Shown here: piece after piece, positions 6,955 through 10,000 of the stretch
Layout: the number at the start of each line of letters is the position of its first letter
Position numbering within the stretch: position 1 is the stretch's first letter
Position numbers and translations under genes: made by a program
DNA from: Chromera velia
Taxonomy: Eukaryota > Sar > Chromeraceae
Assembly: GCA_018398765.1 (NCBI GenBank)
Contig: JAHBMJ010004560.1
Location: forward strand, 858-10,857
DNA: 10,000 nt
Reading direction: 5' to 3'
Notes under the pieces: generated by a model
The model's database searches: none
Told to the model about the DNA's origin: nothing
Seen by the model: only the letters and a program-made list of their open reading frames with translations

Positions 6955-7204
6955 AAAGTTACTACAGTGTATGAGAGTGTATAGACCCATGTGTTCTCCA
7001 CAAACGATGATCATTTCTGAGTAAGCAGGAATACAAAGCTGACCCTCTTTCCTCCTAATTCTGGATCATGTCATTGAGTCCCTTACCATTTCCTGTAAAA
7101 ATCTCGTTAGCGTCTTCAGCATTTCTGCACAGTCAGACGCACATAGATAAGATCTAGTTGTGATCTCTTTGCTCAGACAGACATCGTAGTATTTGCAGGC
7201 ATAC

Positions 7205-7215
7205 AATGTACGTAT

Positions 7216-7260
<45 letters not shown>

Positions 7261-7395
7261 TATGTGTGTGTATGTATATGTATATGTATATGTATGTGTA
7301 TATATGTGTGTGTATGTATGTATGTGTATATGTGTGTGTGTGTGTGTATATGTGTGTGTATGTGTATGTGTGTGTATGTGTGTGTATGTATATAT

Positions 7396-7440
<45 letters not shown>

Positions 7441-7456
7441 TATGAGTGTGTGTGTG
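7205..7456 (+). repeat. 250-bp (TG)n/(TATG)n array
   Basis: The tract is almost pure alternating purine-pyrimidine sequence: a TG core at each end and TATG/TATATG variants in the middle. It is a candidate for Z-DNA formation. All cysteine/valine and histidine/threonine-rich frames over it are artefacts. Confidence 0.95.
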
Positions 7457-8398
7457 ACCCATACAGCAAGCCCCCTCACGCGGTGGCCCCCTCATTACCA
7501 GAGATCAGCATTGAAAGCAATATAGTTCAAGATAAAGGTGCAGGTGCCACTGTATGACTGGGTCACACAGGTTTTTTTCTGCATGCTTGAATTCTATCAG
7601 GTGTTGTCAATGACTGCAGTCTCGATCCAGGATGAAATTTTACTTTAAAAGAAGCGTGTGTTTCAAAACTTGGCCTTGGAGTCTGCCAGTAAGAATTCTT
7701 TTCTCTTTGTGAGAAACAATTGGAGGAATAACAATTAGACAAAAGAGAGGCGTCAGAAACGTACAGGAAAAAGAACGGCGCAAAAAAAAAAAAACAAGAA
7801 GCAAAAGCAACTACAAGAATGCACTACTACAAGCAAAAGTAACACAAAAAGGTAGAGGTCAGTGCCTTTAAAAAGATAAAACACGCCAATGAAGTAAGTA
7901 AAGTAGAGATGGTGTTTAAAGAAAAAACAAAAGACGAAAGAAAAAAGGACTCACGGCCGTGGTTCTACAGTGAGAAAGTTGGCCCCCTGTCCATTCTAGT
8001 GGATAGTTGGTGCTACTAGGGGCGCACCGATAAGCAGAGGCGGGTTCAACTTAACGTATGTCGGGAGAGTCTTAGGGGCTACGACGGAAAGATGATAGGG
8101 ATGCGGGGATCTGCTACACCCTTGTCTGCAACCGTTACGGATTTATAAATCAAAAACACAAAAAAGTAAGAATCAAGCTTATCTGACACACAACCTGGCC
8201 AGCGTGAATCTCGCTGAATGTAAAAGAGATATGGAAGAAAAAACACTGAAAGAAGGGAACGCGACCGATGAAAGTGACAGATAACAGTGTTACTGTGTTT
8301 GAATCTTTTCCCGGTCTACCCCTTTTTTTGCATCTGGCTGTAAACTAAAAGGAGCTAGCAAGAGGCCCCCCTGCATGCCTTCCGAAAAAGAGAGAAAA
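7457..8398. other. Intergenic stretch, no gene recognised
   Basis: No long open frame or family motif is visible on either strand. Notable small features are TGCATGC at 7580-7586 and 8372-8378, an A-rich segment around 7730-7950, the palindrome CACGGCCGTG near 7953, and a GC-richer patch at about 7970-8110. I see no tRNA or structural RNA. Confidence 0.4.
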
Positions 8399-8441
8399 AA
8401 GAGAGAGAGATAGTAAGAAAGAAAGAGAACAAGCACACGAT

Positions 8442-8474
<33 letters not shown>

Positions 8475-8525
8475 AACAGACAGACAGACAGACAGATAGA
8501 TAGATAGATAGATAGACAGACAGAA
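8399..8525 (+). repeat. (GA)n, (GACA)n and (GATA)n microsatellite
   Basis: A purine-rich start (GAGAGA, GAAAGAAAG) is followed from about 8440 by GACA units, interrupted by two CAAA variants, then by four or more GATA units and again GACA. GATA/GACA arrays are common in eukaryotic genomes. The minus-strand LSVCLSVCLS frames are its translation. Confidence 0.95.
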
Positions 8526-8561
8526 AGAAGCAAGAAAGCAAGAGAATAAGAACACAAATTA

Positions 8562-8801
8562 CTAATAAAGTCCCTCCACGTCGGTGTAGACGACAATAGT
8601 TACTCCTCCGTATATTTTCCTACAATCAGATTCCCCAGCCCGTACGGTTTCCATAAAAAGCACATGCATGAAAAACAAATCGCACTCTGCGGCGACTCTC
8701 TGCCCGTCTACAGTGTCGAAAGAATTCCTGCAGAGCATGCCAGGATGCCTCTCTTTGAGCTCTGCCACCATCTGTACCATGCAGATGCGCCTTCTGCTCA
8801 T
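8562..8801 (-). CDS. Unrecognised protein, probable 3' terminal exon
   Basis: On the minus strand ATG at 8801 opens 79 codons to TAG at 8562; the frame is open a little further upstream, so an exon start before 8801 is possible. The composition is balanced and unlike the repeat-derived frames around it: a basic start (SRRRICMVQ), an amphipathic stretch (MVAELKERHPG), a hydrophobic/aromatic patch (DLFFMHVLFMETV) and an ending with GGVTIVVYTD and EGLY. No signal peptide, membrane span or catalytic motif is evident. Together with the segment at 8953-9168 it may form the end of one minus-strand gene. I do not recognise the family. Confidence 0.35.
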   Translation of the reverse strand: MSRRRICMVQMVAELKERHPGMLCRNSFDTVDGQRVAAECDLFFMHVLFMETVRAGESDCRKIYGGVTIVVYTDVEGLY

Positions 8802-8893
8802 CCTTGAGCGCCTTAGAGCGCGGCGTCTCTAAGCATGCAGATCTGTGCTCTGTAGACAGTTATCAGTTCATCTACCTGATTGAGCAAGAAATG

Positions 8894-8920
8894 GAGGCCT
8901 TTCTGATGTGCAATTCGGGA
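8894..8920 (-). CDS. Possible 27-nt minus-strand micro-exon
   Basis: On the minus strand a CACATCAG acceptor is followed by nine open codons (KGLHFLLNQ) ending CAATCAG|GTAGAT. It lies between the two larger minus-strand segments and would keep phase 0. The support is only splice-like edges. Confidence 0.15.
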
Positions 8921-8952
8921 GCACGTAACAATTAACAGTCCAAGAGGAGCTT

Positions 8953-9168
8953 CTAAAGTGTCCGTAAGGGGTTGGAAGAAGGCCCGCACCCTCTTATCCG
9001 AGCTTGGAACAGCTGTTCATCAATCATGTGCAGGTGGAAGCGCTCAGCAAGGACCTGGTCGTGTTTTAAATTAGGATTAAAGAACGTGCAGAGCCCATTG
9101 AGGATGCCTTTGTATCTCTTTACCCCTGCTCGTATTCTTAAAATGTTCGCGTTTTCTGTAGAAAACAT
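8953..9168 (-). CDS. Unrecognised protein segment, probable exon
   Basis: The minus-strand frame from 9168 to TAG at 8953 has ordinary protein character: IRAGVKRYKGILNGLCTFF, then NPNLKHDQVLAERFHLHMID and EQLFQARIRGCG. A TTTTCTACAG acceptor lies at the start, so the real exon probably begins near 9158 and the ATG at 9168 is likely intronic. A CACGACCAG|GTCCTT donor and a GATGAACAG acceptor occur inside, so it may be two exons. The TAG could be a true stop, could be avoided by splicing, or could mark a decayed gene. No family recognised. Confidence 0.3.
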   Translation of the reverse strand: MFSTENANILRIRAGVKRYKGILNGLCTFFNPNLKHDQVLAERFHLHMIDEQLFQARIRGCGPSSNPLRTL

Positions 9169-9296
9169 GCAGCCGTTTACTATGATCGTACATATAACGA
9201 TTGTGAGTCATTAGTCAGTATGCATACAGACCATTAGCTCTTTAAAAACGGCTGCTAACCAAAAGTTGTCCAAAACGTGAAGTAAACAGTCACAGA
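9169..9296. other. Short spacer, no feature seen
   Basis: Sequence between the minus-strand exon-like segment and the polypurine tract. On the minus strand it would be intron or upstream sequence. Confidence 0.3.
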
Positions 9297-9392
9297 GGAA
9301 GGAAAGAAGGAAGGAAGCAAAGAAGGAAGGAAGGACGGAATGAATGAATGAATGAATAAATGAATGAAGGAAGGAAAGAAGGAAGGAAGAAA

Positions 9393-9426
<34 letters not shown>

Positions 9427-9683
9427 AACTTTAAGAAAGAAAGAAAAAAATAAAGAAAAAGAGGGAAAGAGAGAGGGAGAGAGAGAGAGAGAAAAAGAGA
9501 GAGACTCAGAGTGGAAGAAAGAAAAGGACAAGAGAAAGAAAGAAAGAAAGAAAGAAAGAAAAAAAGAAAAAAAGAAAGAAAGAAAGAAAGAAAAAAAGAA
9601 AGAAAGAAAGACAGAAAGAAAGAAAGAAACAAATAAACAAAGAAAGAAAGAAACACAAATAGCAAGCAAGCAAGTAAGCAAGC

Positions 9684-9719
<36 letters not shown>

Positions 9720-9850
9720 AAAAAAGAAAGAGAAAGGGGGTGAGAAACGGAATGAGAAAGAGAACAAGAAGATAGGAAGGAAGAAAGGGAGGGGGAGGCA
9801 TCGAGGGAGGGAGGGAGAGAGAGAGAGAAACAGAGAGAAGCGAAGACAGG
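9297..9850 (+). repeat. Long polypurine tract, (GGAA)n/(GAAA)n/(GA)n
   Basis: More than 500 bases are nearly all A and G on the + strand, built from GGAA, GAAT, GAAA, GCAA and GA blocks with few pyrimidine interruptions. The (GAAA)n blocks at about 9400-9426, 9535-9660 and 9685-9730 are mirror-symmetric and could form triplex DNA. Minus-strand frames of repeated FFLS units are artefacts. Confidence 0.95.
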
Positions 9851-10000
9851 AAGACCATCTAAGACTGCTACACAGAGGAATGGACGGACGGACGAGCAGG
9901 ATGACAGACCAACAGAGAAACAGATAGAAAAACACAGATAGGAAGCCAGAGAAGGAGAACAACAATGTTGTTTAACCAATTTTGGAGATAAAACGAAAGG
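9851..10000. other. Window end, purine-rich, no gene seen
   Basis: A short GGAC repeat (GGACGGACGGACGAG) at about 9882-9896 and purine-rich sequence continue the character of the preceding tract. Nothing else is recognisable. Confidence 0.4.

Larger units (their letters stand above)
6541..7204. other. Spacer with stem-loop cluster, no gene seen
   Basis: The first part (6541-6730) is GC-rich and has moderate open frames on the + strand, but nothing resembling a domain and no clear splice sites. The rest holds three perfect inverted repeats listed separately. No coding region is supported. Confidence 0.4.

Noticed and set aside
7002-7025. Box C/D snoRNA-like GATGA and CTGA pair
   Set aside because: The two boxes are only about 8 bases apart and lack terminal pairing, too short for a snoRNA.
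7066-7525. Overlapping open frames on both strands made of histidine/threonine or cysteine/valine repeats
   Set aside because: Pure translations of the TG/TATG array; they are open in many frames at once because the repeat lacks stop codons.
8030-8070. tRNA-like GGGTTCAAC string
   Set aside because: No flanking T-stem pairing, no acceptor stem or anticodon arm could be drawn around it.
8290-8596. Minus-strand frames rich in LSVCLSVC
   Set aside because: Repeat translation of GACA/GATA units.
9211-9979. Long minus-strand frames rich in FFLSFFLS
   Set aside because: They translate the polypurine tract and occur in all three frames of that strand; no start context or domain supports a protein.

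Overview
The window looks like nuclear DNA of a eukaryote with intron-rich genes. My best guess is a coccidian apicomplexan (the Toxoplasma / Sarcocystis / Cystoisospora group). Reasons: roughly half-GC unique sequence, many short exons with GTGAGT/GTAAGT donors and pyrimidine-CAG acceptors, TGCATGC palindromes, and introns and spacers full of (CT)n, (TG)n, (GACA)n and (GAAA)n. No operon, prokaryotic gene, rRNA, tRNA, transposase or CRISPR array is visible. The organism call is inference.

One gene can be rebuilt with fair confidence. On the + strand, ten short exons between 984 and 4541 join in phase into an 831-nt reading frame (276 residues plus stop). The product is a multi-span membrane protein that I assign to the TRIC (trimeric intracellular cation channel, TMEM38) family. 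Support comes from a TM1/TM2 pair with family-like spacing, a glycine-rich SGGGALMS segment followed by W-x-P, a lysine-containing TM6, a serine-lysine pair opening TM7, a basic C-terminal tail and a family-typical total length. Family comparison was from memory. Several splice sites (exons 5, 8 and 9, intron 7) are weak, and the TM3-TM4 region is shorter than in animal homologues.

Layout: 1-983, upstream region with a three-copy 37-38 bp tandem repeat; 984-4541, the TRIC-like gene, three of whose introns carry microsatellites; 4542-5626, (CA)n/(GA)n repeats followed by a conspicuously AT-rich block; 5627-6031, an isolated open stretch that could be an exon or remnant; 6032-7204, noncoding, with a TATG-rich repeat and a cluster of three perfect stem-loops; 7205-7456, a long TG/TATG array; 7457-8398, no gene seen; 8399-8525, (GACA)n/(GATA)n; 8562-9168, minus-strand exon-like segments of an unrecognised gene; 9297-9850, a very long polypurine tract; 9851-10000, window end, nothing recognisable.

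Most of the apparent open frames in the window are translations of simple repeats and are not genes.
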